Part shown: positions 1 through 8,654 of the stretch, piece after piece
Layout of the letters: each line of letters opens with the position of its first letter
How positions within the stretch are numbered: position 1 is the first letter of the stretch
Assembly (NCBI RefSeq): GCF_020687685.1
Contig: NZ_JAJEWM010000002.1
Location: forward strand, 124,001 to 188,000
Direction: 5' to 3'
DNA from: Tessaracoccus sp. OS52
GTDB lineage: Bacteria > Actinomycetota > Actinomycetes > Propionibacteriales > Propionibacteriaceae
Length of the DNA: 64,000 bases
Program-made: the position numbers and the translations under genes
Notes under the pieces: generated by a model
Database searches by the model: none
Seen by the model: only the letters and a program-made list of their open reading frames with translations
What the model was told of the DNA's origin: nothing

Positions 1-139
1 GGCCGCGGGCTGCGGCGATCAGCGAGCAGTGGCCGTCGTGCAGCGCGCCCATCGTGGGCACGAAACCCACGCGCCGGCCCTGCGCCCGCTCCGCCGCCAG
101 CACGTCCCGAAGTTCCGCGACGGACCGCACGGTCCTCAT
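1..139 (-). CDS. panC: Pantothenate synthetase, N-terminal part (runs off the window)
   Basis: Only the first 46 codons are present; the gene continues past the left edge. PanC condenses pantoate with beta-alanine using ATP in the cytosolic pantothenate/CoA pathway. The visible protein contains GFVPTMGALHDGH at about residues 25-37, the family's ATP-binding signature around the HIGH-type motif. The ATG at 139 is preceded by GGAGGG about six bases upstream, so the start is well supported. Identification rests on the signature alone because the pantoate-binding and KMSKS-like parts lie outside the window. Confidence 0.85.
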   Translation of the reverse strand, partial: MRTVRSVAELRDVLAAERAQGRRVGFVPTMGALHDGHCSLIAAARG

Positions 140-271
140 CCCCAGCCCTCCACGAGAGGGACTGAGGGCAGGAACCGTTGCCCTGAGCTTGTCGGAGGGC
201 GAACGGACACTACGCAGTGCACGGGCTGACTCCTTCGGCTGACGGGATGGGCGCACCGCACACTGTAAGGG

Positions 272-299
272 AGTTACACCACCCCGCAGAGGGGTGTTC
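272..299. promoter_or_regulatory. GC-rich inverted repeat upstream of the copper-storage gene
   Basis: CACCCC (280-285) and GGGGTG (291-296) are separated by five bases and flanked by ACAC and TT. A C-run facing a G-run with short A/T flanks resembles operators of copper-sensing CsoR repressors. It lies about 125 bases before the Csp3-like gene. The operator role is inferred from shape and context only; a simple hairpin is the alternative. Confidence 0.3.
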
Positions 300-419
300 G
301 CGGAGGAAAACGGACCGCATCGAATTCTTCGAAAGCTGCCACACCGGCCGGATCATCGGGTGAGGATGGTTGGAGTGCCACCGGCACCCGGCTGGTGGCG
401 AACGCCAGAAGGAGGAGCC

Positions 420-815
420 ATGCATCTCGACATGCTTCAGACCCACCCGATCGACACGCCCAACGCCGAAGGTCTGGCCGACGTGCTCTCGGCCCTGGCG
501 GAGTGCGTCCAGACCTGCACCATCTGTGCCGACGCCTGCCTCGCCGAGGACATGGTCGCCGACCTGCGCAACTGCATCCGACTGAACCTGGACTGCGTCG
601 ACGTCTGCGCCGCCACCCAGGGCGTGCTCGCCCGCCAGGTGGGCCGGGAGGTCGCCGTCATCAACGCCCTGCTGTCGGCGTGCGCGGCAGCCTGCGCGGC
701 TTGCGCCACGGAGTGCGAGCAGCACGCGGAGATCCACGAGCACTGTCGCGTCTGCGCCGAGGCCTGCCGCCGTTGCGAGAGGTTGTGCCTGGACCTGGTC
801 GCCGGTCAGGCCTGA
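420..815 (+). CDS. Four-helix-bundle copper storage protein (Csp3-like, DUF326)
   Basis: The protein has 131 residues and no signal peptide. It carries 16 cysteines in CxxC, CxxxC and CxxxxC spacings along predicted helices (for example CTICADAC near 33-40 and CRVCAEACRRC near 110-120), plus His residues near the C-terminal end of the bundle. This is the pattern of cytosolic Csp3 proteins, tetrameric four-helix bundles that store many Cu(I) ions through thiolates lining the core. ATG 420 follows GGAGGAG at optimal distance; longer upstream starts lack ribosome-binding sites. No copper exporter or metallochaperone is adjacent, so it appears to be a stand-alone copper sink. Confidence 0.85.
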   Translation: MHLDMLQTHPIDTPNAEGLADVLSALAECVQTCTICADACLAEDMVADLRNCIRLNLDCVDVCAATQGVLARQVGREVAVINALLSACAAACAACATECEQHAEIHEHCRVCAEACRRCERLCLDLVAGQA

Positions 816-903
816 CTCCGAACTCGTCGCCCCGGGTGCGACTTGCACAGAGGATGCCGCGCCCCCGTCTCCGGGCTATGGCCTGCTTGTCTGAGTCTGC
901 GGC

Positions 904-909
904 TAGCGT
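904..909 (+). promoter_or_regulatory. Leaderless -10 element TAGCGT for the NERD-helicase gene
   Basis: TAGCGT begins exactly 12 bases before ATG 916 and no Shine-Dalgarno sequence is visible. Transcription would start at or next to the A of ATG, giving a leaderless mRNA. No convincing -35 box is seen. Confidence 0.5.
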
Positions 910-915
910 TCTACC

Positions 916-2580
916 ATGCCACCGCGCCTCATCCCGGAGGACCCACGCTTCACCACGGAGTCCGAGCGCGCCGTCTGGGAGAACCTGCAAGGGTCCCTGC
1001 GGCCGCAGGACACCCTCATCGCCAACTATCGGCTGACAGACACCTCTAGGGATCACGAGGCGGACCTGGTCCTCGTGATGCCGGACGTCGGTGTGGTCGT
1101 CATCGAGGTGAAGGGGGCCGGCATCGGGGTGACTGACGGCCGCTGGACCATGCTGCGCGATGGCCGGCGTGAACCGGTGGACCCGGTGGCCCAGGCCCGA
1201 GACACGCACTACGCCGTCCGCCGCTTCGTTGAGTCAGATCGGCGGTGGGCAGAGACCTCTCGCGCGCCCGTCAGGTTCGCGCACGCGGTGGTAACCCCGT
1301 TCACCGCTCTCGGCGACGACTTCGTCCTGCCCGACTGCCCCCGCTGGATGGTCCACGACAAGTTCGACCTTCCCCACCTGTCCGCTCGCCTGGCCGCCTT
1401 CCCGGTGGGCTTCGAGACGCACCGTCGGCCGCCGACACTGGAGGATTGCGACGTCGTCGTCGACATCCTCACCGCCCGCGGCACCGACGCCGTCGCCTCC
1501 GTCGCCGACGAGTCCGACGAGAGGCAGCACCGCGCGGACCGGCTGACCCAGGAACAGGGACTGGTTCTGGACGTCACCCGCCTGCTGCGGCGGGTCGAGA
1601 TCCGCGGCGGGGCGGGCAGCGGCAAGACGGTGCTCGCGCTCACGCAGGCCAGGCAGCTCAGCTCGGGGCGCGGTGGACGGCCGGAGCGGGTGGCGCTGCT
1701 GTGCTACTCGCTCGGCCTGGCCGCCTACTTCCGGCGGGAAGTGGCCGGTTGGCACTACAAGCAGAGGCCTGCGTTCGTCGGCACCTTCGAGGCCCTCGCC
1801 AATCTCTGGGGCATCGGCTCCGGCTCCCGCGACGACACCGCCTTCTGGGAGGAGGAACTTCCGCAACTGATGGCCCAGCGCGCAGCGGAACTGCCACCGG
1901 GTCAGCGGTTCGACTCCTTCGTCGTCGACGAGGCCCAGGACTTCGCCGAATCCTGGTGGCGGCCCCTGGTGGCGGCCCTCCGCGACGAGAACGACGGCGG
2001 CCTGTTCCTGTACTCCGACGAGAACCAGCGCCTGTTCCAGCGCTTCGGCCGGCCGCCGGTGCCGCTGGTCCCGCTGGTGCTGGACCACAACCTGCGCAAC
2101 ACCAGGCAGATCGCGGAGGTGTTCCGGCCGCTGGCCCCGCTGCGCATGCGGCTCGAGGGTGGCGACGGGCCGGACGTGCTCCACGTGCCCGCCGCAGCGG
2201 GCGACGCGCTGGAGGTCGCCGACGACCAGGTCGAGGCGCTGCTGGACGAGGGCTGGCCACCGGGACACGTGGCGTTGCTGACCACCGGCCGCCGGCATCC
2301 CGAGCAGCGGGCCCGGCAGGAACTGCTCGGGCAGGACGGCTACTGGGACACCTTCTGGGACGAGGAACTGGTCTTCTACGGGCATGTGCTTGGTTTCAAG
2401 GGCCTCGAGCGGCGGGCAGTGGTGCTGTGCATCAACGAGGACGGCGCCCGGGACCGCTTCCGCGAACGCATGTATGTCGGGCTGTCCCGGGCCACGGATC
2501 GCCTGATCGTGGTCGGCGAGCTGTCGACCATCATGAACGCCGGCGAAGACGTGGTCAGGGCGCTGCAGCGGCGCGGCTGA
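916..2580 (+). CDS. NERD nuclease-related domain fused to UvrD/Rep-type helicase
   Basis: The protein has 554 residues. Residues 10-130 form a NERD (nuclease-related) domain with a PD-(D/E)xK-like core: Asp50 in EADLVL, then Glu64 and Lys66 in VIEVKG. The rest is a superfamily 1 helicase: Walker A GGAGSGKT (231-238), Walker B VVDEAQDF (336-343), a DENQ-type motif III, the motif IV-like LDHNLRNT, VLGFKGLE and the C-terminal YVGLSRATD (motif VI). This architecture predicts an ATP-driven DNA translocase with nuclease activity, perhaps in repair or defence against foreign DNA; the substrate is unknown. It appears monocistronic. The start is set by a leaderless -10 at 904. Confidence 0.8.
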   Translation: MPPRLIPEDPRFTTESERAVWENLQGSLRPQDTLIANYRLTDTSRDHEADLVLVMPDVGVVVIEVKGAGIGVTDGRWTMLRDGRREPVDPVAQARDTHYAVRRFVESDRRWAETSRAPVRFAHAVVTPFTALGDDFVLPDCPRWMVHDKFDLPHLSARLAAFPVGFETHRRPPTLEDCDVVVDILTARGTDAVASVADESDERQHRADRLTQEQGLVLDVTRLLRRVEIRGGAGSGKTVLALTQARQLSSGRGGRPERVALLCYSLGLAAYFRREVAGWHYKQRPAFVGTFEALANLWGIGSGSRDDTAFWEEELPQLMAQRAAELPPGQRFDSFVVDEAQDFAESWWRPLVAALRDENDGGLFLYSDENQRLFQRFGRPPVPLVPLVLDHNLRNTRQIAEVFRPLAPLRMRLEGGDGPDVLHVPAAAGDALEVADDQVEALLDEGWPPGHVALLTTGRRHPEQRARQELLGQDGYWDTFWDEELVFYGHVLGFKGLERRAVVLCINEDGARDRFRERMYVGLSRATDRLIVVGELSTIMNAGEDVVRALQRRG

Positions 2581-2671
2581 TCCCGCTGCGGTCCGCCGGG
2601 CACCGCCGCAAACGTCCCCCTCCGACGCCGGAGGCCTTGTCCAACTCAGCCCAGCCCGGTAGACAGGGGCG

Positions 2672-3628
2672 GTGACCACCTACGGATTCCACGCCTCACA
2701 CGAGCAGATCTCCCCGCGGCAACTGCTCGCCGGCGTCCAGCGCGCCGAGGAGGTCGGCTTCCAGGCGGCCATGTGCTCGGACCACGTGGAACCCTGGTCC
2801 GAACGGCAGGGCCACTCCGGCATGGCGTGGCCCTGGCTGGGCGCGGCACTCGCGACGACGAACCTCACCTTCGGCACGGTCACCGCCCCCGGCCAGCGCT
2901 ACCACCCCGTCGTCGTCGCGCATGCGATGGCGACGCTGGGCCAGATGTTCCCCGGCCGGTTCTGGACGGCGCTCGGCTCCGGCGAGTTCGCCAACGAACA
3001 CGTCACCGGCGAGCCGTGGCCGGACAAGGAGACCCGGCAGCTGCGCCTGGAGGAGTGCGTCGACGTCATCGCCCGCCTGCTCGCGGGCGAGACCGTCACC
3101 CACGAGGGTTTGGTCTCGGTGCACGAGGGCCGGCTCTGGGAGGTCCCGGACCCGCGACCCGGGATGATCGCACCGGCCATCAGCGTGCCCACGGCCGTCC
3201 GTGGGGCGGCGTGGGCCGACGGGCTCGCGACGATCAACCAGGCCCCCGAGGTGCTGCGGCGCATGCTCGATGCCTGGGACGACGCCGGCGGTCCGGATCA
3301 CAAGATCCTCCAGGTCCACCTCTCCTGGGCGCCCACCGAGGACGAGGCCTACGCCATCGCCCACGACCAATGGCGCTCCAACGTGTTCGCCGCCCCCGCC
3401 TGCTGGGATCTCACCCGAGCCTCGTTCGACGAGGTCAGCCGGGAGGGCGTCAGCGAAGAGCAGGTGCGCCGCAGCGTCCTGGTCTCGAGCGACCTGGGTG
3501 AGCTCACCGAGCGCATCCACGATCTTGCCGAACTCGGGTTCGGTTCGGTCTATCTTCACCACGTCGGGCAGGACCAGACCCCCTTCCTGGACGCCTTCGG
3601 CGAGAAGGTCCTCCCCCAACTCAACTGA
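2672..3628 (+). CDS. LLM-class flavin-dependent oxidoreductase (TIGR03885-like, FMN type)
   Basis: This 318-residue protein has the bacterial-luciferase TIM-barrel fold. Conserved features include SDHVEPW near 36, the GTVTAPGQRYHP strand-loop near 69-80, GRFWTALGSGE near 95-105 and LGFGSVYLHHVG near 290. It resembles the F420-dependent glucose-6-phosphate dehydrogenase branch, and in particular the subfamily described as having reverted to FMN and lying beside GH13 genes. A GH13 gene follows 18 bases downstream, which fits. The GTG start follows AGGGGC; a TAGACA 12 bases upstream hints at leaderless expression. The substrate is unknown. Confidence 0.75.
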   Translation: MTTYGFHASHEQISPRQLLAGVQRAEEVGFQAAMCSDHVEPWSERQGHSGMAWPWLGAALATTNLTFGTVTAPGQRYHPVVVAHAMATLGQMFPGRFWTALGSGEFANEHVTGEPWPDKETRQLRLEECVDVIARLLAGETVTHEGLVSVHEGRLWEVPDPRPGMIAPAISVPTAVRGAAWADGLATINQAPEVLRRMLDAWDDAGGPDHKILQVHLSWAPTEDEAYAIAHDQWRSNVFAAPACWDLTRASFDEVSREGVSEEQVRRSVLVSSDLGELTERIHDLAELGFGSVYLHHVGQDQTPFLDAFGEKVLPQLN

Positions 3629-3646
3629 TCGGCCAAGGAGCACACA

Positions 3647-5344
3647 ATGCGCAAGACCGAGACCTCAGACCTGTGGTGGAAGACCGCGGTGTTCTACTGC
3701 CTCGACGTGGAGACCTTCTTCGACTCCGACAACGACGGCTTCGGTGACTTCGATGGCGTCTCCGAACGCATCGACTACCTCGCGGGCCTGGGCGTGACCT
3801 GCCTGTGGCTGATGCCGTTCTACCCCACCGCCGAACGCGACGACGGCTACGACATCACCGACTTCTGCGGCGTCGACCCGCGGGTGGGTTCCTTCGGCGA
3901 CGTCGTCGAACTCATCCGCACCGCCAAGGACCGGGGGATGCGGATCATCGCGGACCTCGTGGTCAACCACACCTCGGACAAGCACCCGTGGTTCAAGGAG
4001 GCCCGCAAGTCCAAGGACAACCCGTACCGCGACTACTACGTCTGGCGCGACACCGAGCCGCCGGACACCTCCGACAAGGTGGTCTTCCCCGATGTCGAGG
4101 ACTCAATCTGGGAACTCGACGAGCGCACCGGCGAGTGGTACCTGCACAACTTCTACAAGCACCAGCCCGACCTCAACGTCACCAACCCGAAGGTGCGCGA
4201 CGAAATCAGCAAGATCATCGGGTTCTGGATGCAGCTGGGCTTCGACGGCTTCCGCGTCGACGCCGTCCCCAACCTGATCGAGACCGTCGGTGCCACAGCG
4301 GGCGCCGCCGACACCTACGGCGAGCCACACGACTACCTGCGCCAGTTGAAGGCGTTCATGGGCCGGCGCAAAGGTGACGCGATCCTCCTCGGCGAGGTGA
4401 ACGTCCCCTACGCCGAACAGGTCAAGTTCTTCGGCGGCAGCGACAGCGGCGACGAGCTCACCATGCAGTTCGACTTCGAGCTGATGCAGCAGACCTACCT
4501 AGCGCTCGCTCGCGGCGACGCCGCCCCGATAGAGAAGACCCTTGAGCGGCGCCCGCAACTGCCCGAACACAACCAGTTCGGTGTCTTCCTGCGCAATCAC
4601 GACGAACTGACGCTGGACAAGCTGAGCGACGAGGAGCGGCAGGAGGTCTTCGACGCCTTCGGCCCCGACCCGGACACGCAGTTGTTCGGCCGCGGCCTGC
4701 GCCGTCGGGTGCCACCCATGCTCGACGGCGACCCGCGCCGCATCTGCATGGTCTACTCGCTGCTGTTCTCCCTTCCCGGCACCCCCGTGCTGTTCTACGG
4801 CGAGGAGATCGGGATGGGAGAGAATCTCGACGTTCCCGGTCGGCTGGCCGTCCGGACGCCGATGCAGTGGACCTCCGACAAGAACGGCGGCTTCTCGAAG
4901 GCGAAGCCATCGCAGCTGCCCGCAGCCGTCACCGAGGGGCCCTTCGGCCCGAGTCACGTGAACGTCTCCGACCAGCGCAGGGACCCGGACTCATTGCTCT
5001 CGTTCATCTCGCGGCTCGCCCAGGGCCACCGCGAGTCCCCCGAGCTGGGCATGGGCACCTTCGAGATCCTCGAGCACGACGCTCCCGCGGTGCTGGCCCA
5101 CCGCTGCACCTGGAAACACGAGAACGAGCCGGGTGCCAGCACGCTGCTGGTCCACAACCTCGGGCCGGAGGCCACGGAGATCACCGTGACGTGTGAGGAC
5201 CTGGAGGAGGGCGCACGCGCCTACGAGATGTTCTCCGACGCCAGCCTCACCGTCGGCAAGGGCGGCAAGCTGACGATTCCCGTCGACGGCTACGGCCACC
5301 TGTGGTGGCGCCTCCACACATCGGGCGGCATCCGCCTCCCCTGA
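3647..5344 (+). CDS. GH13 alpha-amylase family enzyme (trehalose-synthase-like)
   Basis: The protein has 565 residues, a full (beta/alpha)8 barrel with a C-terminal beta domain. All four GH13 regions are intact: DLVVNH (103-108), GFRVDAV with nucleophile Asp205, LLGEVN with acid/base Glu250, and FLRNHDE with Asp319. The order resembles trehalose synthase and other alpha-glucan-processing enzymes, but there is no maltokinase fusion. No signal peptide is seen, so it acts in the cytoplasm, probably on maltose, trehalose or short glucans; specificity cannot be read from motifs. It is co-transcribed with the preceding oxidoreductase (18-base gap); ATG follows CAAGGAG. Confidence 0.85.
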   Translation: MRKTETSDLWWKTAVFYCLDVETFFDSDNDGFGDFDGVSERIDYLAGLGVTCLWLMPFYPTAERDDGYDITDFCGVDPRVGSFGDVVELIRTAKDRGMRIIADLVVNHTSDKHPWFKEARKSKDNPYRDYYVWRDTEPPDTSDKVVFPDVEDSIWELDERTGEWYLHNFYKHQPDLNVTNPKVRDEISKIIGFWMQLGFDGFRVDAVPNLIETVGATAGAADTYGEPHDYLRQLKAFMGRRKGDAILLGEVNVPYAEQVKFFGGSDSGDELTMQFDFELMQQTYLALARGDAAPIEKTLERRPQLPEHNQFGVFLRNHDELTLDKLSDEERQEVFDAFGPDPDTQLFGRGLRRRVPPMLDGDPRRICMVYSLLFSLPGTPVLFYGEEIGMGENLDVPGRLAVRTPMQWTSDKNGGFSKAKPSQLPAAVTEGPFGPSHVNVSDQRRDPDSLLSFISRLAQGHRESPELGMGTFEILEHDAPAVLAHRCTWKHENEPGASTLLVHNLGPEATEITVTCEDLEEGARAYEMFSDASLTVGKGGKLTIPVDGYGHLWWRLHTSGGIRLP

Positions 5345-5895
5345 CGTCGGTCCATCCGCTGGTCGAGCAGGAGCGACACCCGCCGCTGATCGAACAGGAG
5401 CCCTACCGCTGATCGAGTAGGAGCCCGTGAGGGACGAGCGGGCGACGTGTCGAGATCACCCGCACCCGCCATCCGCTGATCGAGTAGAAGCCCGACCGCT
5501 GATCGAGTAGGAGCCCGTGAGGAACGAGCGGGCGACGTGTCGAGATCACCCGCAGGTTCCCGGGGACCGACGGGTCTCGACACGCCGACTCGTCCCTCGC
5601 CGGCTACTCGACCAACGAAAGAGGGAGCCCGACGGGTCTCGACACGCCGACTCGTCCCTCGCCGGCTACTCGACCAACGAAAGGGAGCCCCCCGACTACT
5701 CGACCAACGAAAGGGAGCCCGACGGCTACTCGACCAACGAAAGGGAGCCCGACGGCTACTCGACCAACGAAAGGGAGCCCCCCGACTACTCGACCAACGA
5801 AAGGGAGCCCGACGGCTACTCGACCAACGAAAGGGAGCCCCCGACTACTCGACCAACGAAAGGGAGCCCCCGACTACTCGACCAACGAAGATGGA
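5345..5895. repeat. Repeat-rich convergent gap: inverted REP-like units plus a 30-bp tandem array
   Basis: The left part (about 5352-5560) has units with CTGATCGAGTAGGAGCCC and GTGTCGAGATCACCC. The right part carries the reverse-complement family (GGGTCTCGACACGCCG, GGCTACTCGACCAACGA). From about 5691 to 5890 a 30-bp unit built on CTACTCGACCAACGAAAGGG followed by AGCCC is repeated head to tail about seven times with small variants; the last spacing is 29. The gap separates two converging genes. A related family occurs at 51.6-52.0 kb. The array is open in several frames but has no start signal or conserved product, so it is not called a gene. Confidence 0.9.
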
Positions 5896-6405
5896 TCAGA
5901 GATAGCGACCCTGCTGGTGCTGGAGCGCGGCGACGTCGTCGGCCAGGTCAACGGTCTCGATGACCGCGCGGACGAGCAGGCCCCAGCCCGCGTGCTCCGG
6001 CTCGGGAGTGAGGAGCCGGACCCCCACCCAGGCGGTGGCGCCCGCCAGTCGGGGGCCATGTTCGGCGTCGGTCCACTCCCCCGCCCGGAACGGACCGCCA
6101 GGAGATGGGGCGACGCGCGCGAAGATGTCGGCGATCCCGCCCTGACCCGGTCCCAGCACGTTCACAGTCGCCTTCCCGGTCTCCCGGAAGACCCCCCACC
6201 AGTCGCAGTCCTCGTCGACGAGGGCCACCAGTTCGGCGGGCTTGCCGTCGGCCACCAGCAGCGACGAGATGGTCCAGCCGTCGCGACGACCCTCCCCCGA
6301 GCTGGTCCAGATGCTCACGGGCGCCGGCAGGCGACCACGCAGCCGGCGGGCCGGGTCGCGCTGCTCGGCGGGAAGCAAGAACGGGTGCTCGCTGTGGATC
6401 GACAT
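5896..6405 (-). CDS. Flavin reductase domain protein
   Basis: This 169-residue protein has the FMN-binding split-barrel fold of the flavin reductase family, with LPAPVSIWTS and DGWTISSLLVADGKP in the N-terminal half and VGVRLLTPEPEHAGWGLLVRA in the second half. Such enzymes use NAD(P)H to reduce FMN, often supplying reduced flavin to monooxygenases; a partner such as the LLM enzyme at 2672 is possible but speculative. ATG 6405 (MSIHSEHPF) was chosen over the upstream in-frame ATG because family homology starts there. A weak CACACT 12 bases upstream could be a leaderless -10. Confidence 0.7.
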   Translation of the reverse strand: MSIHSEHPFLLPAEQRDPARRLRGRLPAPVSIWTSSGEGRRDGWTISSLLVADGKPAELVALVDEDCDWWGVFRETGKATVNVLGPGQGGIADIFARVAPSPGGPFRAGEWTDAEHGPRLAGATAWVGVRLLTPEPEHAGWGLLVRAVIETVDLADDVAALQHQQGRYL

Positions 6406-6436
6406 GCTCCCAGTGTGCCCGCGCGGACCGGGGAAC

Positions 6437-7609
6437 TCAGGCCAGTACGGACTCGATCTCCCTGGCCGCACCCGCCGGACCGGGAGCTTCCTCGAACGAC
6501 CTGCGCAGTTCCGTCAGCCCCGTGGTGGGACCGGACGCCAGGACTTCGTCGGCGATCCGACGGATGGCCTCGGGCGTGACGTCGTGCTTGGGGAGCACGC
6601 GTCCGGCGTCGAGTTCCTGCATGCGGTAGGCGTTGAAGAACTGGTCGGCTCCCATGGGGGTGAGGACCGCAGGCACGCCCATCAGGACGGTGTCCGTGGC
6701 GCTGCCGAAACCGCCGTGGGTGAAGCACAGGTCAGCCTCGCGGAGCACGTCGGTCTGCGGGACGAACGAGCGCAGGATGACGTTGTCCGGCATCGGCCCA
6801 AGCTCAGCGACGGTGGCGGCGCGCCCCGTCGTCATCACCACGAGGGCGTCGCTGCCGGCGAAGGCGTCCGCGATGGCGCGGAAGTACGCGGTCCACCGGT
6901 TGAAGACAGTGCCCAGCGTGGCGTAGACGACCGGGCCGTCGTGGGCGCGCAGCCGCTCCAGCGGGAAGTCGGGGTCGGGCGCAGACATCGTCGGGGAGGG
7001 TCCGGCGAAGAAGCACCGCTCGTCGAAGTCGTCGGCGAAGGGCTGGTAGTAGCGGCTGGCGGGACTGATGTTCAGCACGCTCGACTGAGGGCGAAGCAGG
7101 TCCAGCAAGTCCCTGGGCCTGGCACCCAGGATCAGCGGCCCGACGACACGGGCCGCCAGCGTGCGCAGCGCCGGGGTGCGCAGGAGATGACGCGCCGGCG
7201 CCGGCATCCCCGTGGCCAGTCCCGCCAGGTGCCGGATCACCCGCTCGTTCTGGAAGAACACCGGGGACAGGAACACCACCGGCAGGTCGAGATCCCGCTC
7301 CAACTCAGACACGGCCGGGTTGATGCCCGCTGCCACGACGGCGTCGTAGTGCGGGGCCAACAGCTTGATCGACTTGTTCATCGCGGAGAACAGGGCCCGC
7401 CCATTGCGCAGCAGTTGGCTCGGACTGATGATCGGTTCGGCCGGGCCGAAGGGGACCAGGGTTGCTCCCGTCCGCTCGACCTTGTCGCGGAACGCCTCCC
7501 CCATCAGGAAGTCAACTTCGTGCCCTCCATCGACCAACGCCTTCGTGAACGGCATCGCGGGGTTCGCCAGCCCGTACGCGGGTACCCCGGCCATCAGGAT
7601 TCGAGCCAT
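6437..7609 (-). CDS. MGT-family glycosyltransferase (GT1, GT-B fold)
   Basis: The protein has 390 residues. The N-terminal domain (MARILMAGVPAYG, then GHEVDFLMG) is the acceptor-binding Rossmann half. The C-terminal half carries the UGT-type donor signature FTHGGFGSATDTVLMGVP followed by TPMGADQFFNA near 310-340. These enzymes transfer sugars from UDP- or dTDP-sugars to lipophilic small molecules such as macrolides or flavonoids. The natural acceptor is unknown and there is no biosynthetic cluster around it, so detoxification or lipid glycosylation is possible. ATG 7609 is preceded by GGAAGG. It lies downstream of the terminator at 7691-7728 and is transcribed separately. Confidence 0.8.
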   Translation of the reverse strand: MARILMAGVPAYGLANPAMPFTKALVDGGHEVDFLMGEAFRDKVERTGATLVPFGPAEPIISPSQLLRNGRALFSAMNKSIKLLAPHYDAVVAAGINPAVSELERDLDLPVVFLSPVFFQNERVIRHLAGLATGMPAPARHLLRTPALRTLAARVVGPLILGARPRDLLDLLRPQSSVLNISPASRYYQPFADDFDERCFFAGPSPTMSAPDPDFPLERLRAHDGPVVYATLGTVFNRWTAYFRAIADAFAGSDALVVMTTGRAATVAELGPMPDNVILRSFVPQTDVLREADLCFTHGGFGSATDTVLMGVPAVLTPMGADQFFNAYRMQELDAGRVLPKHDVTPEAIRRIADEVLASGPTTGLTELRRSFEEAPGPAGAAREIESVLA

Positions 7610-7690
7610 CTCAGCCTTCCGTCTGTCCGTCCACCCATTGTGATCCCCCACGCGGCCATAACGGGATGCGGACCGAGGATCAGCGGACAA

Positions 7691-7728
7691 CTCCCGGGAG
7701 CCGTGCCCCCGAACACGGCTCCCGGGAG
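7691..7728 (-). terminator. Strong hairpin terminator after the DUF4352 gene
   Basis: CTCCCGGGAGCCGTG (7691-7705) and CACGGCTCCCGGGAG (7714-7728) form a perfect 15-bp stem with an 8-base loop, 15 bases past the stop codon of the gene at 7743-8654. There is no clear T-run, which is common in high-GC actinobacterial terminators. Confidence 0.8.
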
Positions 7729-7742
7729 TCCTTGCGCAACCA

Positions 7743-8654
7743 CTACGAAGTGGCTACGAAGGCCTCATCCGCGAGGAACCCTGGCTCCACACGCAGCACC
7801 CCGGCATCTCCGGCTGGAATCTCAAGCACGACGTTGCCCGTGACACTGGCTCCCCCGTAGAGCTCGTCGAAGCCCAGCGCCTCGGGGGCGACCACCATCG
7901 CGTCGGTAGTGGTCACGACGTTCCCGCCGGCAGTGATGTAGGAGACCTGGACACCGAAGGGGGTCGCCGCTTCGGCGGCCACACGGGTGAGCGTCACATT
8001 CACCAGAGCGTAGGTGTTGCCTTCGGCCGGCGGGTCGTTGAACTGGTTCTCACCCAGGACTGCCTCAGTGGCGTCCGCCGTGAAGGCGTTGACCGTGACC
8101 TGCCACTCGTCGGTGCCGATCGTCGTTCCGAGCGGCAACGGCTGCTCACGGGTACCCAATCCTGAAGCGATGGGCTCACTAGTTGCCTGCGGCGTCGCGG
8201 TGTCGGTCGAGGGCGCCTCGCTCGGCACCGTCGTCTCCTCACCTGGTTCCCCGGTCTCCGCCTGCGGAGTGGACGCCACGACGGTGGACGTCGACTCCCC
8301 GATGGCGTCATCGATGATCCGAGCGGTTGACGCCATGAACGCAAACGCTCCAGCGATGGTTCCGACGATGGACAGCACCAGCGCCCACACCGCCAGCTTC
8401 TTGGGCTTGTCGCTGCCCACCAGCGCGACGATCGAGAGCACGAATGCAATGGGAAGGAGGATCCAACCGATCAGGTAGGCGCCCTCCCAGACGGCGAAGA
8501 CGAAGCCGATGACAGCCGCCACGAAAGCGACGATGGCGAGGGTGTTGCGCGGCTTGGCAGCCGGCTCGGGCGCCCAGGACCCGGGGGGCGTGCCACCGGT
8601 CTGGTAGGCGCCGGGTCCTCCCGGCTGGAATGCGCTGGACGGGGTGGTGCTCAT
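7743..8654 (-). CDS. DUF4352-type membrane-anchored lipoprotein-like protein
   Basis: The protein has 303 residues: a Gly/Pro-rich cytosolic N-terminus (1-35), then transmembrane segments near 38-58, 62-80 and 88-110, an extracellular Ser/Thr/Pro/Glu-rich linker (about 120-165), and a C-terminal immunoglobulin-like DUF4352 domain (about 170-303) with GTREQPLPLGTTI and NTYALVNVTLT. DUF4352 domains occur on surface proteins of Gram-positive bacteria; their function is not established. ATG 8654 follows AGGAGGAAAGCC. It diverges from the histidine kinase at 8818 and ends in the strong hairpin at 7691. Confidence 0.7.
   Translation of the reverse strand: MSTTPSSAFQPGGPGAYQTGGTPPGSWAPEPAAKPRNTLAIVAFVAAVIGFVFAVWEGAYLIGWILLPIAFVLSIVALVGSDKPKKLAVWALVLSIVGTIAGAFAFMASTARIIDDAIGESTSTVVASTPQAETGEPGEETTVPSEAPSTDTATPQATSEPIASGLGTREQPLPLGTTIGTDEWQVTVNAFTADATEAVLGENQFNDPPAEGNTYALVNVTLTRVAAEAATPFGVQVSYITAGGNVVTTTDAMVVAPEALGFDELYGGASVTGNVVLEIPAGDAGVLRVEPGFLADEAFVATS

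Noticed and set aside
1234-2679. Long frames on both strands over the NERD-helicase
   Set aside because: The plus-strand frame at 916 has intact nuclease and helicase motifs; the others do not resemble proteins.
5691-5890. CRISPR array
   Set aside because: Units are contiguous with only a few variable bases between them; there are no spacers of constant length and no cas genes.
5517-5963. A repeat protein with 10-residue YSTNEREPDG-type units
   Set aside because: No start signal, the 29-base spacing breaks the frame, and the repeats are part of a non-coding interspersed family.
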